A stretch of 64,000 nucleotides of DNA from Acholoe squamosa (lineage: Eukaryota; Annelida; Polychaeta; Phyllodocida; Polynoidae). Where the stretch lies: NCBI GenBank assembly GCA_949317995.1, contig OX439040.1, positions 52,031,186-52,095,185 on the forward strand. The letters are read 5' to 3'. Below, piece after piece: positions 12,488 through 22,610 of the stretch (position 1 is the first letter of the stretch; each line of letters begins with the position of its first letter). The position numbers and the translations under genes are program-made. The notes under the pieces were generated by a model. The model was not told the origin of the DNA. It saw nothing but the letters and a program-made list of their open reading frames with translations, and did no database searches.

Positions 12488-12906
12488 TGTAATGGTTCGT
12501 CTCGTTAAGTTAAGATTAAATCATAACGAAGAGAGAGAAAAGTTTCCGGGTAGGCAACCGAGCTTTTATTTCTTAGCTTGCGTTACATACGATCACAGCC
12601 TCAGAGGACTACATGCTACTAGGGCATTCGGTTACCCTTTCGGGTAACAACCTGGTTGAGCAGTGGGTAAACCACTACTGAGGAACCAAGGGCTAGGACC
12701 AGCCTTATATAGGGGAAAAGCCCGCGAAACTCAGACCGGCCACGTGACGTGTGGCGGACGAGTGGTAGGCCCCCTGGTGTAATGGATACGAACCCAGAGG
12801 CAGGTGCTGCCACCTGCCGTCCGGATTCCCCCACTACACCCGAAGGACCTAGGTCTGAGTCTCACGGGTACATGAACGTTAAAGTGTAAAATACCATACC
12901 CCTACA
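12488..12906 (-). repeat. 3' LTR of the gypsy element
   Basis: On the plus strand it begins TGTAATGG and ends CCCCTACA (TG...CA). In element orientation it carries a TATA box CTATATAA (12705-12712) and an AATAAA poly(A) signal (12565-12570). A GTTACCC-TTTC-GGGTAAC hairpin lies near 12631-12648. It differs from the 5' LTR at two sites (CGGG versus CAGG; CCAAGG versus CCTAGG). Confidence 0.95.
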
Positions 12907-12917
12907 CTGCCCCCCTT
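12907..12917 (-). other. Polypurine tract
   Basis: In element orientation AAGGGGGGCAG abuts the 3' LTR. This is the expected plus-strand primer site for DNA synthesis. Confidence 0.8.
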
Positions 12918-14301
12918 AGACAATAACTTGGGGGTGATTAAACCACAGTGTATTAATAACCTAGCAAGTAATTGTTTACAATACTAAAAAGGGGTATTAA
13001 TTACACTTGCTCGATGTGAAATAGGCTATAGTATAAAACTATCCTATTTCTGAAAAATTATAAAATAATAGCATCGAGTGTCGTTCATGTCACTTCCACT
13101 AGTAGCTTATAACAACCACAAATGATAAATATAAAATTATCACAGATTTATAATAACATTTTGACAACAGTAGGGTCCTGAAAAGGACCGGTGGTTGTAA
13201 ATAATGACCGTATTATAGTTATTGAACCCGGAAAAAAAATTTCGACTTTTTAAATTAACAACTCTGTCCACTTTACAAAGTGAATTGAATATTAATGATC
13301 AGATATGAACAATTAATCTGATACTATATGAACACAATTAGGTATTAACCTGAGTAATACAGTACTAAGTTTAGAGAAATCCGTTGGACCTTCTCTTATT
13401 TTATGGAAAAATATTTATACTTTTTGAGACGCAGCTCAGTTTATACCTTAGTGTTTTATATTTACAGGTTACAGAAGAAATATAGTCTCTTTATATATTG
13501 AGACCAAGAATGACCTATCTAGACAGTTATAGGTCTAGGATTACCATAAACAACTTTTAGGATTCGCAGATCCAGTATATTTATAGACACTCTATAATAA
13601 TATATCTTTATAAAAGATATTATATAGTTATAAATACAATTTTACACACATTATAATATTATCAACGAAGTTACTTGTTTTCATGATTGGAGGATGTAAC
13701 AGGAGTCGGATGCTGCTGATGTCTTGGTATGGGCGAGCTGAACCCTGATGCCTGAAGTGCTATAGTAAAACTTGCTGGTGGGTGTAGCTAAACCCTGATG
13801 CCTGTAGTGCTAGCTAACTGGAGGTAATAGTAGATCCAGTTGTAGACTGTTGATGGACTTTATGGGCGTAGCTAAACCCTGATGCCTGTAGTGCTAGCAA
13901 ACTGGAGGTAATAGTAGATCCAGTTGTAGACTGTTGTTGGACTTTATGGGCGTAGCTAAACCCTGATGCTTGAAGTGCTAGCTCACGAGTAGTAGTGGTG
14001 TAGTAGTAAATCCGGTTTGTAGTTCAAAAGTCCATATTAGTGTAAATTGTCCATGATTTTATAATAGGCACAGTCATTATATTATGGCACAGTACAATTA
14101 TGGTGTTTACAGCATTCTTACTCCTCCTCCAGAGTGACTTGTTTGTTTCTCCTTCTGTTTTCAGTTTCCGGATTAGGGTACAGCTTGGTACCCGAATCAA
14201 TACGGGTTGGATAAAAAAATGGTTTCTTATCCAACAATACATAGGAAATAGCACCCCGGGACACACAATTATGTCTGGTCTTCATGCAACAGTTTTTTTT
14301 T
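12918..14301 (-). other. 3' untranslated part of the gypsy element
   Basis: About 1.4 kb without a reading frame of note. The part next to the tract is very AT-rich (about 12950-13690). The part nearer the last ORF contains the 84 bp tandem repeats. Confidence 0.7.
13731..13983 (-). repeat. 84 bp tandem repeats near the element's 3' end
   Basis: GTAGCTAAACCCTGATG recurs at 13784, 13868 and 13952, an exact 84 bp period. A diverged partial unit starts at 13731 (GGGCGAGCTGAACCC). Similar 3' tandem repeats occur in some large gypsy elements; here the function is unknown. Confidence 0.9.
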
Positions 14302-15298
14302 TTACTGTTCCATGTTCTCCTCGGGTGGCTGGTTTGGACCCGGTTGTTGAGCCTGTGGCTGAACGGGGGGGTCCACACCGGTTCCATCCGTAGGTGCCAA
14401 TGCGGGGACAGCAGGTGTTAGTTTCACCTTCTGGCGTGCCTCGAACAGGTTCAAAGCATGCTCAGGTGTGCCGTCCCAGTTATCCATGATAACTCCGAAA
14501 ACCTTGAAGAACTTTTGCTGGTTCTTCATGTTCGTTGCTCGTTCTAGGTCGAGCATCTGAGAAGCTGTTTCCTTCTCGGATAGGGCCTCCTGCCGCAGAT
14601 TAGCAGCTTCCTGCTTATCTTTGGCAACATCCGTCTTTATCTGAGTCGAGATCCGGTTGATCTCTGACTTCTGGATCGCGTCAATGCACTGGAGAGTGCT
14701 CGACACGGTCCGACGATACATATCCAGGTGGAGGTTTTCCAGATGGTGCTGTAACGTCTCAAACTGCTTGCTTTGAATATTGCAAGACAATTTGTCCTCC
14801 TTCTTGAAGAAGGTCTCCACGGTCTGGATCAGCTTAGGCCGATGAACCACAGCACCAGGTGGGGGTACCTGACCCTGAGGCTTCGGCTGTGCTCCAGACC
14901 CACTCGCAGTGACAGCTACCTGCGTGTGCGAAGAGGCAACCGCAGTAGTAGCCGCACTAGCAGTGGTCGAAGAAGGGCCTTGCTTTAGTGATCCCTGTGC
15001 CAGGGGCAACCGCGACAATTCCCTTCTAAGGTCTTTGGCCATCAACAATGGCACGGGTGGACGTTGTCTCACCACAGCACTCATTGTAGGTCGGGGAGCT
15101 TGACCTCCTACTGTCGGCAGTTCCTGCTTGACCCTCCCATACTGATCAAAGATTTGCATCTCTGGTCCGGGTGGGCCCATAGCAGGGTACTGCTTCGGGT
15201 CTCTGACATTCAAAGGCGCGTGTTTCCGGGAGGACTGGCCACCCGGTCCACTGACACCAAAGAATGTCGGGTTCTGTGCTCTTCCTATCTGCCGCGGA
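14302..15298 (-). CDS. C-terminal part of the extra ORF (coiled-coil region)
   Basis: This frame continues the extra ORF after a one-base shift near 15299-15301. It stays open upstream of its first usable start, back to a stop at about 15350, so it need not begin independently. The protein is Pro/Gln/Ala-rich at first. A charged helical stretch of about 110 residues follows (around residues 130-240 of the 303-codon frame) and suggests a coiled coil. It ends in a Pro/Gln-rich tail. I recognise no family. The shift could be a mutation in a CCC run or a programmed frameshift. No membrane segment is present, so it is not an envelope protein. Confidence 0.6.
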
Positions 15299-17836
15299 GG
15301 GTCCCTGGCGGTAATCCCTGCGGCTTCGGACCTGTTCTCCGGATGGAGTTACATAAGCCCCACCACGGCGGCGGGCCTTGTTGCTCCTCCATTCGTTCAA
15401 CAGATCGTACTCCTCCTGAGCGTACTCTAGTTTGCCGGACCCGGGAGTCTGGGCAAACCGAGCCTTTAGTTTCTGGTTAGTACCAGGAACCGTAGGCGCA
15501 AACTGCTTCGTACTCGGTGTGAGGGAAGCCAACTTCTCTGCATTGAGGCCCTTAAGGTTACCATAGAGTTCCGAGTGAATTTTCATCACCCGATCTATGG
15601 CTGCCTCCAGGCCCTCTCCATGCGAAGTCACATAGTGCCGGACCATGTCTCCGCGTCGGGGGGTGACACATCCTGTGCATTTAGCACATTTCTTGCCAAC
15701 CTCTCGATCGCAGACATATTCCGGCCTCTGGTGCATATGAACCTCCACGAGATGACGAAGGAACTTGTCTTTCTCGATGAAGAATTCAACCTCACCCTCA
15801 CTTTGAGTACAATGTTGGAAGGGACAATCCTTACGATCCTCCCCGTAGTACTCATCTAGAGCAAACTTGAGCTTGCCCTTCTGGTCATAATTGTACAGAC
15901 CATTGGGCGAATTCTTAACGAATTCCCAATAGATCCAGTACATATTGGCCGGCTTTCTATCAGAGAGCTTCTTGCGAAGCCACTCCTCCATATCCTCACG
16001 CCTCTCACAGGTGATCCGAGGGGGCAGTCTCCATACGGATTTACTCCCCTTCAGGTGTCCCCTGTGTAGAGGAATGAAGTCAGCAAAGTTGCTATTGGCG
16101 TTAGCCCAGATAGCAGCCTCTTGCTCGTCAGTCGGAGTGGCATCCACAACTGGGTCAACCGGCTCCTCTCCCTCCGGGTCGGATGGTACATCCACAGGTT
16201 GCACAACGGGTTGTTGACCCGCGAGAACCTGGCCTGCAGCATCTTGAGCGTCTCCACTCAAATCGGCCATTACGTCGTGTAGCTTGACGATTGGCACACC
16301 GAGCTCAACTTTTACGGTTGGGACAGCCGGTTCAGCTTCTGTATTATCAGCTTGAACGTCTACCTCGATAGGTTCAGGTTTGCGTTGGTCAACCCTCTTC
16401 TTATTCCGCCTGCGGGATCTGCCGTTAGTAGAAGTGCCAGGCTCGGATGCATCCGTCTCATTGCCGGAGACATCCGAAGTCTTAGCGCCCTTCTTATTGG
16501 CCGAGCGTGGAGACACCCGACGGGTTCGGGTACTGTCGGCCACACTCGTGCTGGTAGAGGGTTCGGTTCCTGACCGCTTCCCTTTACCCTTACCTTTGGT
16601 GGGGGTTGCTTTACCCTTTCCACCAGCTGCTTTCTCCTTTACTTGCTCAGTCTTCGTAGGGGTAGACTGAGCAGTTTTAAGGGAAACATCTGCATCAGGT
16701 AGGGCCTTCTCAGGTACTACTGCTGCGCCCCCCAAGGTAGGAGCTTCAGCAGGAGACATGAGACGGTCCATCCGATCGGCCATCTTGGCTGTTACTTGCA
16801 CGGGTGCGGGTCCGGGTACTAACTCCGGATGCGCCAGTGCATACTGCCTCTCCAATAGACGTACTACGAGGTCCTGTATTACCCCGAGTCTGTCTAATGG
16901 AGACACACCAATACGGGCCTCTTCTGCCTCAATGGTTTGAGACGTAATGGGGACCCCTGGACAGTAATCCACAACAGCGTTACCTGCTGCTTCATACTCA
17001 TCCGCTGTGCCTAACAGTAGGATCTGGTCTCTATCTATGTATCTAGAGACCTCATCTGCCTTGACACCGGTATAACCCGTTTTGTCAGACACGTAGGAAG
17101 GCCTATAAGAGGGATTCCTTCGGAAAGCCATTTCTGCGTCCCAGACGGCTTTACGAAACCATAAGTGGACTACCAATCCTTTGGCCATCTGATGGTAATC
17201 CATCAACCAGGACTCCGGAAAGGTATTAGCCCATTGCGGATGAGCACATTCCCAGATTGCGTTGACAACACGTTCATCAACCTCTCTGGGCTTCCCATAA
17301 CAGGTGGGTATCAGCATTTCCTCAGAAATTGCTAACATCCGTCCGTCATAGGGACCGGCTACATCATGCCATTCTGGACTGTCTGGGAGGGGCAGCTCTA
17401 GGTACATTGGCCTGTCAACCGGAGAAGCAGGTCCCAAAGCACCGAATGAGGTACTCCCACCAAGACGGGGCGGCAATTGAGGGGGAGGTGGCATCAGAGC
17501 CCTGTCATGAGACTGGGCTCCTGCCGGTTCTCCACTCAATCCTTCGGATGGAGGGGCTACGTAAGGCTCACCTACATCAGTTTGTTGTTGAACACCTCGG
17601 CGTTCAGGACTAACTTGTCTGGAGTTGTCGGATGCGTCATAGAACGATTCTATGTCGCTATCGTCTACTCCAGAGAAGTACTGATCAACATTCATTTGTT
17701 GATCCATCTGATCACAATCAGCATCGTATTGCTGATCGTCGTATGTATAAGTGGGACTCTGGGGAGAACCACTTCCATACTCTGGCGGGATGCTGGCACC
17801 GGCACCACCGCCAAGGCGGACGGCCTCTTCTGCCAT
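15146..17836 (-). CDS. Extra ORF with paired C2H2-type zinc fingers (env position)
   Basis: The frame opens at 17872, but the first ATG is at 17836, which I take as the start (about 896 codons). It lies downstream of integrase, where env sits in some gypsy elements, yet it has no signal peptide, membrane span or furin site. The N-terminal part is acidic with Ser/Asp clusters. The middle is Lys/Arg/Gly-rich and nuclear-localisation-like (about residues 415-500 of the 908-codon frame). Two Cys/His clusters follow: C683-x4-C688-x18-H707-x4-H712 and C732-x2-C735-x10-H746-x4-H751. The second is spaced like a C2H2 finger. A nucleic-acid-binding role is inferred. The reading frame after about 15300 appears shifted, so the last roughly 50 codons are probably spurious. 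Confidence 0.75.
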   Translation of the reverse strand: MAEEAVRLGGGAGASIPPEYGSGSPQSPTYTYDDQQYDADCDQMDQQMNVDQYFSGVDDSDIESFYDASDNSRQVSPERRGVQQQTDVGEPYVAPPSEGLSGEPAGAQSHDRALMPPPPQLPPRLGGSTSFGALGPASPVDRPMYLELPLPDSPEWHDVAGPYDGRMLAISEEMLIPTCYGKPREVDERVVNAIWECAHPQWANTFPESWLMDYHQMAKGLVVHLWFRKAVWDAEMAFRRNPSYRPSYVSDKTGYTGVKADEVSRYIDRDQILLLGTADEYEAAGNAVVDYCPGVPITSQTIEAEEARIGVSPLDRLGVIQDLVVRLLERQYALAHPELVPGPAPVQVTAKMADRMDRLMSPAEAPTLGGAAVVPEKALPDADVSLKTAQSTPTKTEQVKEKAAGGKGKATPTKGKGKGKRSGTEPSTSTSVADSTRTRRVSPRSANKKGAKTSDVSGNETDASEPGTSTNGRSRRRNKKRVDQRKPEPIEVDVQADNTEAEPAVPTVKVELGVPIVKLHDVMADLSGDAQDAAGQVLAGQQPVVQPVDVPSDPEGEEPVDPVVDATPTDEQEAAIWANANSNFADFIPLHRGHLKGSKSVWRLPPRITCERREDMEEWLRKKLSDRKPANMYWIYWEFVKNSPNGLYNYDQKGKLKFALDEYYGEDRKDCPFQHCTQSEGEVEFFIEKDKFLRHLVEVHMHQRPEYVCDREVGKKCAKCTGCVTPRRGDMVRHYVTSHGEGLEAAIDRVMKIHSELYGNLKGLNAEKLASLTPSTKQFAPTVPGTNQKLKARFAQTPGSGKLEYAQEEYDLLNEWRSNKARRRGGAYVTPSGEQVRSRRDYRQGPSAADRKSTEPDILWCQWTGWPVLPETRAFECQRPEAVPCYGPTRTRDANL

Positions 17837-18390
17837 CGACAGAAGTGGCTGTTCGGGGATTAAATATCCCAATTCACCGGATAAGCAGTAAGTACTGCTT
17901 ACCCAGTGAAAGGCGGGTGCCTTTTAACGAGGGCACACCTCGGAATATGGCTGTCTCGAGCTATCAGACTCCAACAAGAGTAAGACCACTCTCGGCCACG
18001 TCTTCTTCCTTTGCAGGAATAAGACAATATGGCGGGATACTCGAACTTGAATCGCTGCGCATGATCAAACCGGCGCCTCACGTGACCATTCGAAAATGGG
18101 TCAACAACTTTCCCGCGTGCCCTTAATTAGGTCACGCGCCCTTACATAAAAACAATACAATACCCGATCGGTCGTCCGTCCGTACTCAGGGTTCAACTAT
18201 GACAACTCGCTAGGTATTATGGAGTTTATGGATAGCATAAGCATATCCACCGGATTATCCGTCCAAAACCATGGGTACATTGTCATAGGGCCTTTTCCAG
18301 AAACTCATGACCGGCTCAAATATACATTGAACTAGGTTACAACATATAACAGTACACAGTACAGGACAACACACTCGTTGTGTTAACAGG
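17837..18390 (-). other. Integrase-extra ORF spacer with a hairpin
   Basis: About 550 bp separates the integrase stop from the extra ORF start. An inverted repeat GGATAAGCAGTA / TACTGCTTACC spans 17879-17903 just upstream of the ATG. A weak splice-acceptor-like CAG precedes the ATG at about 17850. Either a spliced RNA or an internal start would be needed to express the downstream ORF. Confidence 0.5.
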
Positions 18391-19875
18391 CTAGGTTACG
18401 GCAGTCTTTAGCAACCTTGGACTGCGTCTAAGAGGTTTTGAGGCCTCTTTTATTGACCTGGTATCCATAAGAGCCTTTTCCAAGGTCTTCTTAGCCTTAG
18501 AAGGACCTTTCCTCTTATTTTTACCTGCGCCTGCCGAGACTTTTTGTATCTTCCCCTGCTTTCCGGATGTTACGACAGGGGGCACCACCCTCTTCGGGTC
18601 TGCAACCTTCCGTGGCCGCCCGGGTCCTCGCTTTCGGGTCGGTACCACTTCGAGTTGCTTAACATGACTCTGTTCCATTACTTCCAATAGACCATCGCCA
18701 TACATTTCGGTGGAGGTATCCCTCCCTCTCAATGGGCGTAGTCTCGCTACATTTGACTTGTAACATTTACCAAGCTGTGATTTAATAATCACTGTGCAGT
18801 CACTAATAACCTGAGTTATAGTGAAAGGTCCATCCCAATTGCTGGCTAATTTCAGGTTGGCTAGAGGTTGGTGTAGACGCAGTACTCTATCTCCTAGATT
18901 AAAAAATCTAGCTTTTAGACCTGTGTCATAGCCAACTTTCTGCCAACGCGCAGTTTTCTGCAACTCATCTCTAACCCTCTCATAGGCTTGTTTGAAATTA
19001 TCCCGTAGTGATTCTACAAACATCACCTGACAAGGGGTTTCCGGATTCATTCTTATTACGCCAAACACCAAATCGGCTGGCATAATCAAATCCTCTCCAA
19101 AAACGAGGAGATTAGGAGAACAGTTTGTGCTCGAATGTACAGTGCCATTGTAGGCGTGTACCACGAATTCACATTGTTCATCCCAATCATCCATCTGCTC
19201 ATTAACCAGAGACTTCAATACTTGGATCAAAGTCCTATTGAATCTCTCTACTTGTCCATCGCTCTGTGGCCTATAGGGATTGGTTCTTGTCTTGCAGATC
19301 GCCAGACAATTACACATCTCTTGCCACAGACTAGACTCAAATTCTCTGCCTTGGTCACTATGTAACATGAGTGGGACACCTAAGTGCAGCACCCACCCTT
19401 TTACAAAGGCCATAGCACAAGTAACAGCCTTATGATCCGGTAAAGGAAACACTCGGGTGTACTTGGTATAATAATCAGACACGACCATCATACACGTGTT
19501 GCCACTAGGAGTGGGGGGAATCCCACTAATAATGTCAACAGCTATTCTAGCAAACCTTACACCAAACAGTTCCTGGGATAATGGCAGTTCGCCTAACCCG
19601 GGTCCTGGTTTGTTCTTACAGCACTCGGGACAGGTCTCCACCCACCGGGTGAGATCTGTACTCATGCCGGGCCAATAGTATCGTCTGGTCAGACGTTCTA
19701 GAGACCGTTTCTTTCCAAAGTGTCCACTAGTTCTATGACCATGACAGAAATACATAATATCTCGTCGCATAGCACTAGGTATGACAACTTGCAAGGTTTT
19801 CTTCCTATTAGAATGGTTCTTCCATCGGAACAGAATACCATCCCGGACTTCTAGCTCGGCCCATTGAGCTAGGAA
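18391..19875 (-). pseudogene. Gypsy integrase with C-terminal AT-hook
   Basis: It inserts the element cDNA into host DNA. Numbered in the 467-codon open frame that starts at 19794, the zinc-binding HHCC set is H20, H25, C55, C58. The catalytic triad is D87 (VDI), D147 (HSDQG) and E183 (DGQVERFN), a textbook D,D(35)E. A GPY/F-like module follows (WDGPF). The tail is highly basic and includes a GPGRPRK AT-hook at about residues 390-397. I see no chromodomain. The frame upstream is cut by an in-frame TGA at 19876-19878, probably a CGA-to-TGA change. The catalytic domain itself is intact. Confidence 0.93.
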
Positions 19876-20154
19876 TCATCTCATCTCTCTGTTTTCCAAT
19901 GACACTTCGGGTCTTGGAGGACAGATACCCTGATTAAGGAACTTAATCAAACGTGATGTGACTGCATCAGACTCCTGGAACTGCTGGATGGTCTCCAAGG
20001 ACCAATTCAAGACATGTTCCGGATGGGTTTCGAATGGAACTCGAACCCCTGCCAACACAGCATTGTGGGCTCCACAATCAGTGCACTCAGCATTTGCACA
20101 TTTCCTCACTGGGATTCTAGACAAAGCATCTGCATTCAAATGCTTTGCCCCGGC
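19876..20154 (-). pseudogene. RNase H end and RNase H-integrase linker
   Basis: It begins after an in-frame TGA at 20155-20157 and contains the conserved HLNADALSR motif that closes gypsy RNase H domains. It runs in the same frame into the integrase zinc region beyond the next stop. Both interrupting TGA codons sit where an Arg codon (CGA) would be expected, which suggests C-to-T decay at CpG. The fragment has no function alone. Confidence 0.85.
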
Positions 20155-21207
20155 TCAGTGTTCAATCTGGCTGTGATTTAGACCGAATTCGGATAGGTGC
20201 GCTAACCAGCGACCTATCATCCCCTCTGCATCTTTGAAGTTCAATAACCATCTGAGGGAAGAGTGGTCAGTCTGTAGAGTGAAATCACTCCCCCACAAAA
20301 AGTGCTTGAACTTCTTCGTATAGACCACCACAGCCAACAACTCACGTTTAGTGGTACAATAATTTCTTTGAGTTTTACTCAACGTGTTACTAGCGAAGGC
20401 TATAGGAACTTCAACCCCATCCTGGACCTGAGAAAGGGCGGCTCCTATGCTTTCATTACTAGCATCAGTATCTAGAATGAAGTGATCATTCTCCGTAGGG
20501 TACTTCAACACAGGTGTACTTGCAAACAAATCCTTTATTTTCCTAAAGGACTCGTCTTGCTCGGATCCCCAAGGGAATTGTTCCTTTCTTATCCCGGGTG
20601 TCCAGTGGGACAAACTCTGGATAGGAAAGGCAACCCTTGAATATCCTGGGATAAAGTCCCGGTAGTAGGAACAGAATCCAAGGAAGGATCTGACTTTTTT
20701 CACATTCGTGGGTGCCTGCCAATTTGACACGGCATCCAGTTTCTCCAGATCAGCTTTAATCCCTTCATTCGAGATTATTCGCCCCAAGTAATTGATAGAT
20801 CTTTTGAAAAGATCGCACTTCTTGGGCTTCAGCTTCAAACCATTAGTTATGATCCTTTCCAGGACCATACCTAAATTTTCCAAGCATTCTTCGTATGTCT
20901 TCCCAAAGACAATCACATCATCTAGATAGACGAGACATTTCTTCCATAAGAGGTCACTTAATAAAATTTCCATCATGGCTTCAAATGTCGCCGGTGCATT
21001 GCACAATCCGAACGGCATCACATTATATTGGAATAATCCAATATGACTGGAAAAGGCCGTCTTCTCCATATCTTTCGGATGCATACCCACTTGCCAGTAC
21101 CCGGATTGTAAGTCTAGAGAGCAATACCATTGCTTACCTCCAAGGGAGTCTATAGTCTCATCAATCCGTGGTAAGGGATATGAATTCTTCTTGGTCATAC
21201 CATTCAA
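20155..21207 (-). pseudogene. Reverse transcriptase palm/fingers plus RNase H
   Basis: RT copies element RNA to DNA and RNase H removes the RNA strand. Visible RT motifs are LDLQSGY (catalytic D32), the MPFGLCNAPATF block at residues 64-75, and YLDD at 94-97. The thumb and connection region follows (FLGFCSYYRDFI). RNase H shows DTDAS (D248), a TKREL glutamate (E289) and QTDHSSL (D314). The first usable start is not ATG. The frame instead continues from the protease side after a deletion. The fragment ends at a TGA in place of an expected Arg codon. Confidence 0.95.
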
Positions 21208-21934
21208 TTTCCTATGCAGAAACTTTCTTAGTCACCATGCACACAGGGCTAGACCAAGGACTGGTTGATGGAATTATTACATCCTGTTCAAGCATTTTAG
21301 CTATCTCCTCCTCAGCTACCTTTTTCTTGGCTAGTGGGAGTCTTCTATAAGGAATCTTAAAAGGTTCGTCCTCACCAGTGTCAATCGTATGCAGTACCTT
21401 ATCGGTACGCCCCAATTTTTCACTTGGTGCTGCAAAAGCTTTACGGTACTTGTATAACAAGTCAGTTAGAGCTTCACGTTGTTCATCACTTTCTACATGG
21501 CTTTCGGATACTAGAATGTCTAGTTCCGGGCTCCTTTCGGGTGAGGAAGGGGCTCCGGGTGCCGAAACATGTTTACAGCCTTCTACCAATTCAGATAGGA
21601 CAACCGACCCGAGGATCGTATCCTTCTGTACGTAGACAGTCTTATTACCGGTATTGGATATAGGAACCACCGTCCAAGCAGCGTTAGCTACTAGAACATC
21701 GGCGGATTCCAATCCGATACTTGACAACATGGCCATGTCTGGCTCTACAACTCCAGTTTTTCCGGAAAACTGTCTGTCCGCTCGACATAAGACATCACAG
21801 GCTGTGCCCGGTGGTATCTTAACAGTCTGGGCTACACTGGCTACACTGCTTACTTGCCTAAGCACACATTGTACTTCGAGATGATACGGGTCTCTCACTT
21901 CCAATATTCCCCTCTGGGAATCTAACCTTGCTCC
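21208..21934 (-). pseudogene. Protease end and RT N-terminal part, broken
   Basis: In frame with the protease but separated from it by a TAG at 21935-21937. It covers the protease-RT linker, then the RT finger motif (YRRLPLAKK, and the SPWSSPV block near its end). It then stops early. The expected block containing W-R-x-C-x-D-Y-R between SSPV and RKLN is largely missing. The next RT fragment lies in another frame, so a short deletion of roughly 30 bp removed a conserved finger motif. This alone should abolish RT. Confidence 0.9.
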
Positions 21935-22610
21935 CTATAATGCAGCAAAATCCAGACCAAGTATACCATCATCCGCGATGTTCGCCACAGTAGGAGTAAG
22001 GAGGTAGTCCTTATCTTCCTGTAGACTGAACCTCATACATGTTCTACCGAACGTTTGTATCATGCTACCGTCGGCCGTACGAGCATTTCCTTCCGTTGTG
22101 AAAGTTTCATGATTCGTAGGCAAAAGATCGTAGAATCTCTTAGCAATGCAGGAGTGGCTAGCACCCGTATCGACAAGAAACTCAGCGGATCTACCACTCA
22201 CAGATACAACTGCGTACCACCTCCTACCTTTCAAGTAGGTAGGACTACTTGCATACTTAGCAAGTTCCGTCTTAGCACCGAGGTCAAATCCACATCCCTT
22301 CAAGAATTCGAGACAAGGATGACCCGGGGGGAACTGGGCACACCCCACCCTGGCCAACTCATTGGCCGCTCCCTCTGGACTGATATCGGGTTTCCCCTCT
22401 GTGTTCTTCTGCCGGTTCTTGACACCTGGTGTACTATCAGTCTCCCCAGCCTCATGAGTAAGGAACTGATCAGGCTCCTTAGCTTCATTGCTGGGCGAAA
22501 TCGCTAGAGGATTCTCACCAGTACCGCAAGCGGCGATAGGCTGGCAGTCATGGCAATCACTCATTCGGGGGGTAATCCGGTTGCCTTCATGGACACCCCC
22601 TCTCAGTTTT
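21935..22610 (-). pseudogene. Gypsy aspartic protease (retropepsin)
   Basis: It would cleave the gag and pol precursors. The active site motif FLVDTGASHSC is at residues 129-139, with D132 catalytic, in the 209-codon frame counted from an ATG at 22564. The frame is open upstream of that ATG and overlaps the gag end in the -1 direction. A gag-pro frameshift is therefore more likely than an independent start. The C-terminal ILGLDF motif is immediately followed by TAG then GGA, which truncates the domain. The 120 residues before the active site are a Cys/Pro-containing linker. Confidence 0.9.

Noticed and set aside
12619-12834. 71-codon frame present in both LTRs
   Set aside because: It lies within the LTR, is conserved because the LTRs are near-identical, and overlaps promoter signals; no evidence it is translated.
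14302-17836. Envelope gene
   Set aside because: Position fits, but there is no signal peptide, transmembrane segment, fusion peptide or cleavage site. The Cys/His clusters indicate nucleic-acid binding.
15064-18126. Plus-strand open frames of up to 164 codons
   Set aside because: They lie antisense to the GC-richer extra ORF of the gypsy element and have no motif.
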